Below, one piece after another: positions 26,995 to 35,139 of a stretch of DNA of 64,000 bases (position 1 is the first letter of the stretch; every line of letters starts with the position of its first letter). The notes beneath the pieces are model-generated. The model had not been told where the DNA came from and did no database searches. It saw only the letters and a list, made by a program, of their open reading frames with translations. Location: positions 1,674,001 through 1,738,000 of the forward strand of contig OZ242200.1 in the NCBI GenBank assembly GCA_965205995.1. Direction: 5' to 3'. The position numbers were made by a program, and so were the translations under genes. The stretch comes from MPNO01 sp965205995. GTDB lineage: Bacteria; Pseudomonadota; Alphaproteobacteria; MPNO01.

Positions 26995-28248
26995 GTGACA
27001 GCGTCGGGCTCCCTCGCGCCGGTGCGAACCGCCGGTGCCGGCCGGCGCTGGCTGTCGATTATCGGGGTCGGCGAGGACGGCGTCGAGGGACTGTCCGCGG
27101 CCGCCGGTCGGGCGGTGGCGGATGCCGGGACGGTGTTCGGCGGGCGCCGCCATCTGCTTCTGCTCGACGGCCTGATCCAGGGCGATGCGGTGGTCTGGCC
27201 GAGCCCGATCCGCTCCGTCATTCCCCGGATCGAGGCGCTCCGCGACACCCCGGTGGCGATCCTCGCGTCGGGAGACCCGTTCCATCACGGGATCGGCTCG
27301 GTCCTCGCCGAAGCGATCCCGGCGGAGGAAATGGCGGTGTTCGCCGCCCCCTCCTCCTTCACCCTGGCGGCGGGCCGGCTGGGCTGGGCGGTGCAGGATT
27401 CCGGGCTGGTGTCGCTGTGCGGCCATCCGGTCGAAACGCTGGTCCCTCACCTCCAGCCCGCGCGGCGCCTTCTGGTTCTCTCGGCCGACGAGGCGACCCC
27501 GCGATCGGTCGCACTTCTGTTGACCGAAAACGGATTCGGCGCGAGCCGCATGACCGTGCTGGAAGCCCTGGGCGGGCCGGCCGAGCGGGTGCGCGACTGC
27601 CTTGCCAAAAACTTCGATCTCGCCGATATCGCGCGGCTGAACATGATGGCGATCGCCGTCGCGGCGGCGCCGGATGCGCGGGTGGTTCCCCTCGGCGCCG
27701 GGCTGCCGGACGGGTTGTTCGAGTCCGACGGCATGCTGACCAAGCGCGAGATCCGGGCGGTGACGCTCTCCAGCCTCGCACCCCGGGCCGGGGAGAGGCT
27801 GTGGGATATCGGCACCGGATCGGGCTCGGTCGCGATCGAATGGCTGCTGACCCATCCGGCGAACCGGGCGTGCGCCGTGGAACGGCGCGACGACCGGGCA
27901 GCGCGGGCAAGGGAGAACGCCGCCGCTTTGGGCGTGCCGCGTCTGCAGGTCGTCACCGGCGAGGCGCCCGCGGCGCTCGCCACCCTGCCGCCGCCGGATG
28001 CGGTCTTCGTCGGCGGCGGGATCGCGGCCATCGGGGTGCTGGAAGCCGCCTGGCGGGCGCTCCCGCCCGGCGGCCGGCTGGTGGCGAACAGCGTGACGCT
28101 CGACAGCGACCTCGTGCTTGGCGCATTTGTCGGCGAGACGGGCGGAACGCTCACCCGCCTGTCGGTGGAGCGGCTCGACAGGATCGGCGAAATGCGGGGG
28201 TTCAGGCCGGCGATGACGGTCACCCAATTGCGGGCGGCGAAGCCATGA
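26995..28248 (+). CDS. cobL: Precorrin-6Y C5,15-methyltransferase (decarboxylating), CbiE-CbiT fusion
   Basis: A 417-residue bifunctional protein. The N-terminal CbiE-like half (about 15-210, with SIIGVGEDGVEGLS and ASGDPFHHGIGS) methylates C5. The C-terminal CbiT-like half (about 230-415, with LFESDGMLTKREIRA and the SAM motif WDIGTGSGSVAIEW) methylates C15 and decarboxylates the C12 acetate. The GTG at 26995 begins VTASGSLAP. It sits divergently against cobK with essentially no gap, and its stop overlaps cobE by 4 bp. Confidence 0.95.
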   Translation: MTASGSLAPVRTAGAGRRWLSIIGVGEDGVEGLSAAAGRAVADAGTVFGGRRHLLLLDGLIQGDAVVWPSPIRSVIPRIEALRDTPVAILASGDPFHHGIGSVLAEAIPAEEMAVFAAPSSFTLAAGRLGWAVQDSGLVSLCGHPVETLVPHLQPARRLLVLSADEATPRSVALLLTENGFGASRMTVLEALGGPAERVRDCLAKNFDLADIARLNMMAIAVAAAPDARVVPLGAGLPDGLFESDGMLTKREIRAVTLSSLAPRAGERLWDIGTGSGSVAIEWLLTHPANRACAVERRDDRAARARENAAALGVPRLQVVTGEAPAALATLPPPDAVFVGGGIAAIGVLEAAWRALPPGGRLVANSVTLDSDLVLGAFVGETGGTLTRLSVERLDRIGEMRGFRPAMTVTQLRAAKP

Positions 28249-28628
28249 TCGTCGTCGGGATCGGATGCCGCCGCGACAGTCCGGCGGAAACCATCGGCGC
28301 CGCCATCGGCGAGGCGCTGGCGCGGATCGGCATCAAGCCGGACCGGGTCGACGCGCTGGCGGCGCCCGAATTCAAGGCGGACGAGGCCGGCATCGCGGAG
28401 GCGGCGGCGGAATTCGGCCTGCCGCTTCGCCTGGTCGGGCGTTCCAGTCTCGAGGCGGTCCAGCCTCTCTGCGCCACCCGCTCGCCGGCGGCGGAGACCG
28501 CCACCGGGCTGGGCGCGGTCTCGGAGGCCGCCGCACTTGCCGCCGCCGGGCGCGACGCCGTCCTGATGTTGCCGCGGATCGCGCGCAACGGGGTCACCTG
28601 CGCGGTGGCCCGGGGAGAGGGCGCATGA
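28245..28628 (+). CDS. cobE: CobE (CbiG C-terminal domain protein)
   Basis: A 127-residue protein matching the C-terminal domain of CbiG: IVVGIGCRRDSPAETI at the start, the central ALAAPEFKADEAGIAEAA, and ATGLGAVSEAAAL. The protein is required in aerobic cobalamin synthesis but its exact reaction is not settled in what I know. 4-bp overlaps with cobL and cobM place it in the pathway operon. Confidence 0.9.
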   Translation: MIVVGIGCRRDSPAETIGAAIGEALARIGIKPDRVDALAAPEFKADEAGIAEAAAEFGLPLRLVGRSSLEAVQPLCATRSPAAETATGLGAVSEAAALAAAGRDAVLMLPRIARNGVTCAVARGEGA

Positions 28629-29395
28629 CCGTTCACTTCATCGGCGCCGGGCCCGGCGCGCCGGATCTGATCACAGTTCGCGGCCGCGAATTGCTCGGCC
28701 GTTGCCCGGTCTGCCTTTACGCCGGATCGCTGGTCCATCCGGACATCCTTTCCCACTGCCCGGAGGACGCGACGATTGTCGACACCGCGCCGATGAGCCT
28801 CGATGAAATCGTCGAGGAAATCCGCATCGCGCATCAGGAAGGAAAGGATGTCGCCCGGCTGCATTCGGGCGACCTTTCGGTGTGGAGCGCGGTGGGCGAG
28901 CAGTTCCGCCGGCTCGACCGGCTCGGCATTCCCCATACCATGACCCCGGGCGTTCCCGCCTTCGCCGCCTCGGCGGCGGCTCTGGGACGGGAGCTGACCC
29001 TGCCCGGGGTCGCGCAATCCCTGGTGCTCACCCGCACCCCGGGGCGGGCCTCGAAAATGCCGGAGCGGGAAACCCTGGAAAACTTCGCGGCATCCGGCGC
29101 CACCCTCGCGCTCCATCTGTCGATCCAGGCGCTGGAGCGGATCGTGGCGGCCCTCCTGCCCCACTATGGCCCGGATTGTCCGGTGGCGATCGTCTGCCGC
29201 GCGAGCTGGCCCGAGGAACAAGTGCTGCGGGGAACTCTCGACACGATCGAGGCGCTGGCGGCCGCATCGCCGATGGAGCGGACGGCGACGATCCTGGTCG
29301 GCCCGGTTCTCGCGGCCGAGGATTTCAAGGAAAGCGCGCTCTACGATCCCGACTATCGCCGGCGCTTCCGGGAGGGTTCGACCGGATGCGGCTAG
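28625..29395 (+). CDS. cobM: Precorrin-4 C11-methyltransferase
   Basis: A 256-residue tetrapyrrole methylase that forms precorrin-5. It begins TVHFIGAGPGAPDLITVRG and shows CLYAGSLVHPDIL, RLHSGDLSVWSAVGEQ and MTPGVPAFAASAAALG, the diagnostic CobM/CbiF motifs. The ATG at 28625 overlaps the cobE stop by 4 bp. Its last 4 bases overlap the 3' end of the opposing cbiD. Confidence 0.95.
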   Translation: MTVHFIGAGPGAPDLITVRGRELLGRCPVCLYAGSLVHPDILSHCPEDATIVDTAPMSLDEIVEEIRIAHQEGKDVARLHSGDLSVWSAVGEQFRRLDRLGIPHTMTPGVPAFAASAAALGRELTLPGVAQSLVLTRTPGRASKMPERETLENFAASGATLALHLSIQALERIVAALLPHYGPDCPVAIVCRASWPEEQVLRGTLDTIEALAAASPMERTATILVGPVLAAEDFKESALYDPDYRRRFREGSTGCG

Positions 29396-30468
29396 CGCGG
29401 CGCCTTCCCCACCAGCCGGCCGTCCCGGTCGAAGATCAGGACGTCGATCTCGATGCCCTCGCCCGCGACGACGGAAACGGCTTCGCGGCGGGCGGCGGCG
29501 GCGATCGCATCGCCGAGCGCGAGCCCCTCGCCTTCGGCGATTTGAAAAGCGAGCGCGGTGGTGTTCGCCCCGGCGATGGCGTCTGTAACCGCGCCGCTCG
29601 CCCCGACTCCCGCCGCCACCGAGGCAAGCGCGGCGAGGTCGACGGCGCCTTTCCGGGAGTGCAGGTCGAGCCGCCCCTGGGCGAGCTTGGTCATCTTCGC
29701 CACCCCGCCGGCGATCGTGACGCGCGGCACCGGATTCCTGCGCAGGAATTTGAGCATGCCGCCGACGAAATCGCCCATGTCGATCAACGCGGATTCGGGA
29801 AGGTCGTAATAGCGCTGCACCGCCGCTTCGGAGGTCGACCCCGTGGCCCCGGCGACATGGTCGAGCCCGGTCGCCCGGGCGACGTTGATCCCGCTATGGA
29901 TCGAGTGAATCCACGCGGCGCAGGAATAGGGGACGACGATCCCGGTCGTCCCGAGGATGGAGAGACCGCCCGCGATACCGAGCCTGGGGTTCATCGTCCG
30001 CCTGGCCAGTTCCTCGCCGCCCGGAATGGAGATCTCGACCTCGACATCGCCCGGTACGTCGTGGGCGTCGGCGACTTCCTGGATGGCGGCGGCGATAATC
30101 CGCCGCGGCGCCGGGTTGATGGCCGGCTCCCCCGGTTCGACCGGCAGCCCCGGCTTGGTCACCGTGCCGACGCCCGGCCCCGCCCGGAACCGCAGCCCGC
30201 CCTCCGCCCTGCGGATCGTCGCCTCGACCAGCGCGCCATGGGTCACGTCGGGGTCGTCGCCGGCATCCTTGACCACCGCCGCGGTGGCCGCATCGTCCCG
30301 AAGCTCGTGCCGCGCCAGCGCGAAGGCGGCCCGGTCCCCGCGCGGCAGGGCGATCGTCACCGGATCCTCGAAGACCCCTGTCAGCAGGGCGCCGAACGCC
30401 GATTTGGCGGCCGCCGCGGCGCAGGCGCCGGTGGTCCAGCCCCGCCGAAGCGTTCGATCGCGTGCCAT
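29392..30468 (-). CDS. cbiD: Precorrin-5B / cobalt-precorrin-5B C1-methyltransferase CbiD
   Basis: A 358-residue protein with CbiD signatures: LRRGWTTGACAAAAAKSA at the N-terminus, NPRLGIAGGLSILGTTGIV, ATGSTSEAAVQRYY and IAGGVAKMTKLAQG. CbiD methylates C1 in the early-cobalt route, whereas the O2-dependent route usually uses CobF. No CobF is encoded here, so CbiD probably fills that step, as known in some other aerobic producers. The ATG at 30468 gives the usual family N-terminus; a GTG at 30504 would add 12 residues. It is antisense to its neighbours cobM and cobA. Confidence 0.92.
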   Translation of the reverse strand: MARDRTLRRGWTTGACAAAAAKSAFGALLTGVFEDPVTIALPRGDRAAFALARHELRDDAATAAVVKDAGDDPDVTHGALVEATIRRAEGGLRFRAGPGVGTVTKPGLPVEPGEPAINPAPRRIIAAAIQEVADAHDVPGDVEVEISIPGGEELARRTMNPRLGIAGGLSILGTTGIVVPYSCAAWIHSIHSGINVARATGLDHVAGATGSTSEAAVQRYYDLPESALIDMGDFVGGMLKFLRRNPVPRVTIAGGVAKMTKLAQGRLDLHSRKGAVDLAALASVAAGVGASGAVTDAIAGANTTALAFQIAEGEGLALGDAIAAAARREAVSVVAGEGIEIDVLIFDRDGRLVGKAPR

Positions 30469-30521
30469 GGCGATGGAGATAGGGCTTTGCCGCGCCGCTG
30501 TCACCCGGGACGGCCGGGCCG

Positions 30522-31331
30522 ATGATCGGCGCCAGGCTGGAAACCATGCTGGACGGGTGCCCGGTCTTCGAGCCCGGCACGGTATGGCTGGTCGGCGCCG
30601 GGCCGGGCGATCCGGGGTATCTCACCGTCAACGCCCTGCGCGCGCTGCAACAGGCGGACGCGATCCTGCACGATGCGCTGATCGACGACCGGATCCTCGA
30701 TCTCGCGCGCCCCGAGGCGGCGAGGATCTATTCCGGCAAGCGGGCCGGCGAGCACTCGATCGACCAGGCCGCCCTCTGCGCCCGGATGGTCGATCTGGCG
30801 CAAGCGGGGCAACGGGTGCTGCGCCTCAAGGGCGGCGATCCGATGGTTTTCGGCCGGGGCGGCGAGGAAATGCTGAGGCTCGCCGAGGCCGGAATCCGGT
30901 TCAAGATCGTCCCCGGCGTCACGGCGGGGCTGGCGGCGATGGCGGTGGCGGCGATCCCGGCCACCCTGCGCGACGTCAATCGCGCGGTGGTGCTGGCGAC
31001 CGGGCACGAGGCGGCCGAGGCGGGCGAGACGGATTGGGCGGCGCTGGCCGGGCTGGGGCAGCCTCTGGTGCTCTATATGGCGTTGCGCCGGATCGACCGG
31101 ATCGCCCGCGAACTGATCGACGGCGGCATGGCGGCGGAAACCCCGGTCGCGGTGATCTCCTCCGCCACGAGGTCCGACCAGGACATCCTGGTCTCCACCC
31201 TGGGCACGATCTCCGTGGACCGGGAACGCCATCCGATCGAACCGCCGGCGGTCGTGGTGATCGGCGAGATCGTCGAAATGCGCGAACGCCTGCTGCGCCT
31301 TGCGCCCGCCTTGGCGGGGGCGATTGCTTGA
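30522..31331 (+). CDS. cobA: Uroporphyrinogen-III C-methyltransferase (SUMT)
   Basis: A 269-residue SAM methyltransferase that makes precorrin-2 from uroporphyrinogen III, the entry to the corrin branch. Motifs are VWLVGAGPGDPGYLTV, LHDALIDDRIL, RLKGGDPMVFGRGGEE and PGVTAGLAAMAVAAIP. No fused CysG dehydrogenase/ferrochelatase domain is present, which fits a dedicated cobalamin SUMT. The stop overlaps the TTG start of cobB by 4 bp (TTGA). Confidence 0.94.
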   Translation: MIGARLETMLDGCPVFEPGTVWLVGAGPGDPGYLTVNALRALQQADAILHDALIDDRILDLARPEAARIYSGKRAGEHSIDQAALCARMVDLAQAGQRVLRLKGGDPMVFGRGGEEMLRLAEAGIRFKIVPGVTAGLAAMAVAAIPATLRDVNRAVVLATGHEAAEAGETDWAALAGLGQPLVLYMALRRIDRIARELIDGGMAAETPVAVISSATRSDQDILVSTLGTISVDRERHPIEPPAVVVIGEIVEMRERLLRLAPALAGAIA

Positions 31332-32668
31332 ACGCCCCGGCGCTGATCGTCGCCTCGCCCCGGTCGGGGGCCGGAAAGACCACGGTGACCATCGGCCTGA
31401 TCGCCGCGCTCGCCCGGCGCGGGCGGCAGGTCCGGGCGCTGAAATGCGGTCCCGACTATATCGATGCCGCGTTTCACGGCGCGGCCGGCGGCGGCGATTG
31501 CGCCAATATCGATAGCTGGGCGATGTCGCCCGGCCACATGGCGGAAACACTGCGCTCCGCCGCCGGCCCCGAAGCCATGCTGGTGATCGAATCCGCGATG
31601 GGGCTGTTCGACGGGGTGGCCGGGCAAGCCGGGCGCTCCGGCGCGGCGGCCGATATCGCGACCCGCTTCGGCATCCCGGTCATCCTGGTGATCGACATCG
31701 CCGGCCAGGCGCAATCGGCCGGCGCGGTCGCCGGGGGCTTCGCCGCCTTCGATCCCGGTCTGGAAGTCGGCGGCGCGATCCTCAACCGGGTCGCCAGCGA
31801 ACGCCATTTGCGCATGGCGTCCGAGGGGCTCGCCACCGCCGGCGTTCCGCTTCTGGGCTGGATACCCCGGCGCGCGGAATTCGCCCTGGCGGACCGCCAT
31901 CTCGGGCTGGTCCAGGCGCGCGAGCGGCACGATTTGGCGCAGCGGGTCGATGCGCTTGCCGGCCAAATCGCCGAAACCGTCGATCTCGACCGGGTGGAAG
32001 CCCTCGCCCGCCAGCCGGCGAAGACAGACGACCGCGCGGATCGGAGCGAGGCATTCGACACCCGCCCCCTCGATCCCCCCGGTCAGCGAATCGCCCTCGC
32101 CGAGGACGACGCGTTCTCGTTCTTCTACCCCCATATGGCGGCGGGCTGGCGCCGGCGGGGCGCCGAGATCGTCCGCTTTTCGCCGCTCAACGACGAGGCG
32201 CCGCCTGGGGACTGCGACTGCTGCTGGCTCCCCGGCGGCTATCCCGAGCTTCACGCCGGGCGGATCGCCGCCGCCGCCCGGTTCCTCGACGGGGTGGCGA
32301 AATTCGCCGAACGCCACCCGGTACACGGCGAATGCGGCGGCTACATGGTGCTGGGCAGGACGCTGGAGGACGCGGACGGAGGAGTCCATGAAATGGCCGG
32401 GCTGATGGAGCACCGGACGAGCTTCAGGGACCGCAAGCTCCATCTCGGCTACAGGCGCGCCGTGGTCACCCGGGACTGCATCTTCGGACCCGCGGGCACG
32501 GCGCTGCGCGGCCATGAGTTCCACTACGCGACGGCGCGCAACGAGGCGGGTGACGATGCCTTTCTCACCGTCTTCGACGGCGAAGGGCGGGCGCTCGGGA
32601 GCGCCGGAGGACGCCGGGGCAAGGTGACCGGAACATTCTTCCACGCGATCGCCCTGGAAGCCCGATAG
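31328..32668 (+). CDS. cobB: Hydrogenobyrinic acid a,c-diamide synthase
   Basis: A 446-residue glutamine amidotransferase (CbiA family) that amidates the a and c carboxylates before cobalt insertion. It has the N-terminal P-loop SPRSGAGKTTVTIGL, KCGPDYIDAAFH, and the glutaminase Cys336 in HGECGGYMVLG. The start is TTG at 31328, fixed by the 4-bp TTGA overlap with cobA and by the conserved ALIVASPRSGAGK that follows at once. No terminator is apparent before cbtB. Confidence 0.94.
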   Translation: MNAPALIVASPRSGAGKTTVTIGLIAALARRGRQVRALKCGPDYIDAAFHGAAGGGDCANIDSWAMSPGHMAETLRSAAGPEAMLVIESAMGLFDGVAGQAGRSGAAADIATRFGIPVILVIDIAGQAQSAGAVAGGFAAFDPGLEVGGAILNRVASERHLRMASEGLATAGVPLLGWIPRRAEFALADRHLGLVQARERHDLAQRVDALAGQIAETVDLDRVEALARQPAKTDDRADRSEAFDTRPLDPPGQRIALAEDDAFSFFYPHMAAGWRRRGAEIVRFSPLNDEAPPGDCDCCWLPGGYPELHAGRIAAAARFLDGVAKFAERHPVHGECGGYMVLGRTLEDADGGVHEMAGLMEHRTSFRDRKLHLGYRRAVVTRDCIFGPAGTALRGHEFHYATARNEAGDDAFLTVFDGEGRALGSAGGRRGKVTGTFFHAIALEAR

Positions 32669-32755
32669 CCGCGCTTGACGGCGTTCGAAGCGAGAGGCTA
32701 TTGCTAGACGGCTTGGCGCGGGTAAACGCCACAGGGTGACAGGACGGAGGAACGC

Positions 32756-32926
32756 ATGAACGTTCTGACGCAAAACCGGGTGCTGATTTCGACCGATCTC
32801 GCCGCGCTCGCCCTTTGCGCCTTTATCGGGCTGGCGATCGTGACGCTTGCGGGCCATGCGCAGACCTCCGTTCTGCACGACGCCGCGCACGACACGCGCC
32901 ACGCCGCCGGCTTCCCCTGCCACTAG
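32756..32926 (+). CDS. cbtB: CbtB, small cobalt transporter subunit
   Basis: A 56-residue protein with one membrane helix (about residues 17-33) and the CbtB-type histidine-rich tail HDAAHDTRHAAGFPCH, which should face the metal-binding side. GACGGAGG precedes the ATG at 32756. It is followed 3 bp later by cbtA, as is usual. CbtAB is a predicted cobalt importer often found with B12 genes. The 87-bp leader lacks a recognisable B12-box. Confidence 0.87.
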   Translation: MNVLTQNRVLISTDLAALALCAFIGLAIVTLAGHAQTSVLHDAAHDTRHAAGFPCH

Positions 32927-32929
32927 GCA

Positions 32930-33634
32930 ATGTTCTCCCGCATACTGGTCAGCGGAATTTTCGCTGGCTTCGCGGCCGGGCTGATCGCGGCCCTGCTGCA
33001 GCTGGTCTTCGTACAGCCGGTGCTGATCCACGCGGAGCTCTATGAAACCGGCCAGCTCACCCATTTCGGCTCGGCGAAGGCGGCGGGCGCGCACGCGGCG
33101 GCCGGCGGGATCGACCTCGTGCGCGACGGGTTGAGCGTTCTGTTCACCACCCTGACCTATACCGGCTATGCGCTGATCCTGGTCGCGGCGATGGCGCTGG
33201 CCGAGGCTCGCGGGACCGGAATCCCGGTCCGGCAGGGCCTTCTCTGGGGCCTCGCCGGGTTCGCGTCGGTCCAGTTCGCGCCGGCGGTGGGGTTGCCGCC
33301 CGAGCTGCCGGGTTCGGCCGCCGGGGATCTGGATCTCCGCCAGCTCTGGTGGTTCGGCACCGCCGCCGCCACCGCGGCGGGTCTCGCGACGATCGCCTTC
33401 GGAAGGGGGTGGGCAATGCGGGGCGTCGCTGTCCTGCTGATCCTCGCCCCCCATGTCATCGGCGCGCCGAACCCGGCGAGCTTCTCCGGGCAGGCTCCGC
33501 CGGAACTCGCCAGTCTGTTCGCCGCCCGGGCGCTCGGCGCGGGTCTGGTCGCCTGGGTCCTGCTCGGGCTGTTCGCCGCCCATTTCTGGGGTCGCGAAGG
33601 CCGGCGGGCGGACGCTTCGCCGCACACCGCCTGA
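32930..33634 (+). CDS. cbtA: CbtA, cobalt transporter membrane subunit
   Basis: A 234-residue protein with about five hydrophobic segments. Family features are an N-terminal LVSGIFAGFAAGLIAALLQ helix, the central LWGLAGFASVQFAPAVGLPPELPG, LRQLWWFGTAAATAAGLA, and LILAPHVIGAPNP near the end. With CbtB it is predicted to import Co2+ for the pathway encoded upstream. It is followed 6 bp later by a His-rich exported protein gene. Confidence 0.92.
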   Translation: MFSRILVSGIFAGFAAGLIAALLQLVFVQPVLIHAELYETGQLTHFGSAKAAGAHAAAGGIDLVRDGLSVLFTTLTYTGYALILVAAMALAEARGTGIPVRQGLLWGLAGFASVQFAPAVGLPPELPGSAAGDLDLRQLWWFGTAAATAAGLATIAFGRGWAMRGVAVLLILAPHVIGAPNPASFSGQAPPELASLFAARALGAGLVAWVLLGLFAAHFWGREGRRADASPHTA

Positions 33635-33640
33635 TCGACG

Positions 33641-34114
33641 ATGGCGCGGTCCCTCGCGCTTTTCGCGATCGGCCTGTCGCTCGGCGGCGGTATCGGATTC
33701 TTCCTCGCCGCCGCCAACAATGTCGCCCTCGACGGCCATCGCCACGGCCCGGAAGCGTCAGCGGCGCATGCCGGGCACGGCGCGGCGATCGAGCTACCCG
33801 CCGGCCCCGAGGCGCCGACGCTCGACCTCCAGCTGGCCAAAGACGCGAAATCGGGCTGGAACCTGCACATCGCGACGACGAATTTCCGCTTCGCCCCGGA
33901 GCGCGCGGGCCGGGCGAACCGGGCCGGCGAAGGCCATGCCCATGTCTATGTCGACGGCAGGAAGATCGCCCGGGTCTACGGGCCGTGGTTCCATCTGGAC
34001 GCGCTGCCGCCGGGCAAGGCCGAGATCGCGGTGACGCTCAACGCGAACGACCACAGCGACCTCGCGGTGGCCGGGCGTCCCCTGAGGGCGGTGAAGACGA
34101 TCGCCGTCGAATAG
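33641..34114 (+). CDS. Histidine-rich exported protein, possible periplasmic metal-binding partner of CbtAB
   Basis: A 157-residue protein with an N-terminal hydrophobic segment (residues 4-25) that is a signal peptide or anchor. A His-rich stretch follows (GHRHGP, HAGHG, residues 32-48), then a compact beta-rich domain with GEGHAHVYVDGRKIARVYGP, WFHLDALPPG and NANDHSDLAV. The domain resembles small secreted proteins of unknown function seen near metal genes. Only 6 bp separate it from cbtA, so it is cotranscribed. Cobalt or other divalent metal binding is inferred from histidines and context. Confidence 0.7.
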   Translation: MARSLALFAIGLSLGGGIGFFLAAANNVALDGHRHGPEASAAHAGHGAAIELPAGPEAPTLDLQLAKDAKSGWNLHIATTNFRFAPERAGRANRAGEGHAHVYVDGRKIARVYGPWFHLDALPPGKAEIAVTLNANDHSDLAVAGRPLRAVKTIAVE

Positions 34115-34125
34115 TCTTCCTGTTT

Positions 34126-35139
34126 TCAGCCGGTGGCGGGCGGCCCGTCCTCTTCCTGTCCGCCATAGGGGCAGGCCGCGAGGTGGCCGGGCGCGTATTC
34201 CTGCATGGCGGGGCTCTCGCCGGCGCAGGATTCGCGGGCGACCGGGCAACGGGTGCGGAACACGCAGCCCGAGGGCGGCGCCAGCGGCGACGGCAAATCG
34301 CCCGTCAGCATGCCCGCGCGGCGCCCGCGTTCGACCGTCGGATCGGGGATCGGCGCGGCGGCGATCAGCGCGCTTGTATAGGGATGGCGCGGGGCGCGGA
34401 CGAGATCGCCGGCCCCGGCGTATTCCACCGCGCGGCCGAGATAGAACACCATGATCCGGTCGGAGATGTGCTTCACCACGCTGAGGTCGTGGGCGATGAA
34501 GATCAGCGCCAGGCCAAACTCCCGCTTGAGATCGCCGAGCAGGTTGATGATCTGGGCCTGCACGCTCACATCGAGGGCGGAGACCGGTTCGTCGCAGATC
34601 ACCAGACGGGGGCGGGCGATCAGCGCCCGGGCGATATTGATGCGCTGGCACTGCCCGCCCGAGAATTCGTGCGGATACCGGTTCAGGTGATCCGGCAGCA
34701 GGCCGACGCGGCGCATCATCCCGGCCACCCGGGTCCCGGCCTCTGCCCGCTTCAGGCCGGGTTCGTGGGCGGCGAGCGGCTCGGCGACGATCTCGCCCGC
34801 CGTCATCCGGGGGTCGAGGGCACCCAGCGGATCCTGGAAGATCATCTGGATATCGCGGCGGTGGCGGTGACGCTCGCCGGGCTCCATCGCCAGCAGATCC
34901 TCGCCCCGCCAGAACGCCTGCCCTGCCGAGGCGGGCACCGTGCCGATCAGCGCACGGGCCAAAGTGGACTTGCCGGACCCGCTCTCGCCGACGATCCCGA
35001 GGGTCTCGCCCGGTTCGAGATCGAAGCTCACCCCCCGCACCGCCCGCAGCTCCCGGGCGCGCTGCCACGGTCGGGTCCCCCCCGGCCGGACGGCGAAGCC
35101 GACCGAGAGGTCGCGGACCGACAGAAGCGGCGGGTTCAT
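34126..35139 (-). CDS. Oligopeptide/dipeptide ABC transporter ATP-binding protein (OppF type)
   Basis: A 337-residue ATPase with Walker A GESGSGKSTLA, ABC signature EFSGGQCQRINIARAL, Walker B RLVICDEPVSALD, and the C-terminal oligopeptide extension with Cys residues (CVFRTRCPVARESCAGE), which often bind an Fe-S cluster. The ATG at 35139 overlaps the upstream ATPase gene stop by 4 bp. It is the last gene of the five-gene importer unit and powers uptake together with the OppD-type subunit. Confidence 0.92.
   Translation of the reverse strand: MNPPLLSVRDLSVGFAVRPGGTRPWQRARELRAVRGVSFDLEPGETLGIVGESGSGKSTLARALIGTVPASAGQAFWRGEDLLAMEPGERHRHRRDIQMIFQDPLGALDPRMTAGEIVAEPLAAHEPGLKRAEAGTRVAGMMRRVGLLPDHLNRYPHEFSGGQCQRINIARALIARPRLVICDEPVSALDVSVQAQIINLLGDLKREFGLALIFIAHDLSVVKHISDRIMVFYLGRAVEYAGAGDLVRAPRHPYTSALIAAAPIPDPTVERGRRAGMLTGDLPSPLAPPSGCVFRTRCPVARESCAGESPAMQEYAPGHLAACPYGGQEEDGPPATG

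Noticed and set aside
31073..33745. 890-codon minus-strand frame across cobA, cobB and cbtA
   Set aside because: It lies antisense to three recognised genes with coupled starts, and its composition is typical of a GC-rich shadow frame.
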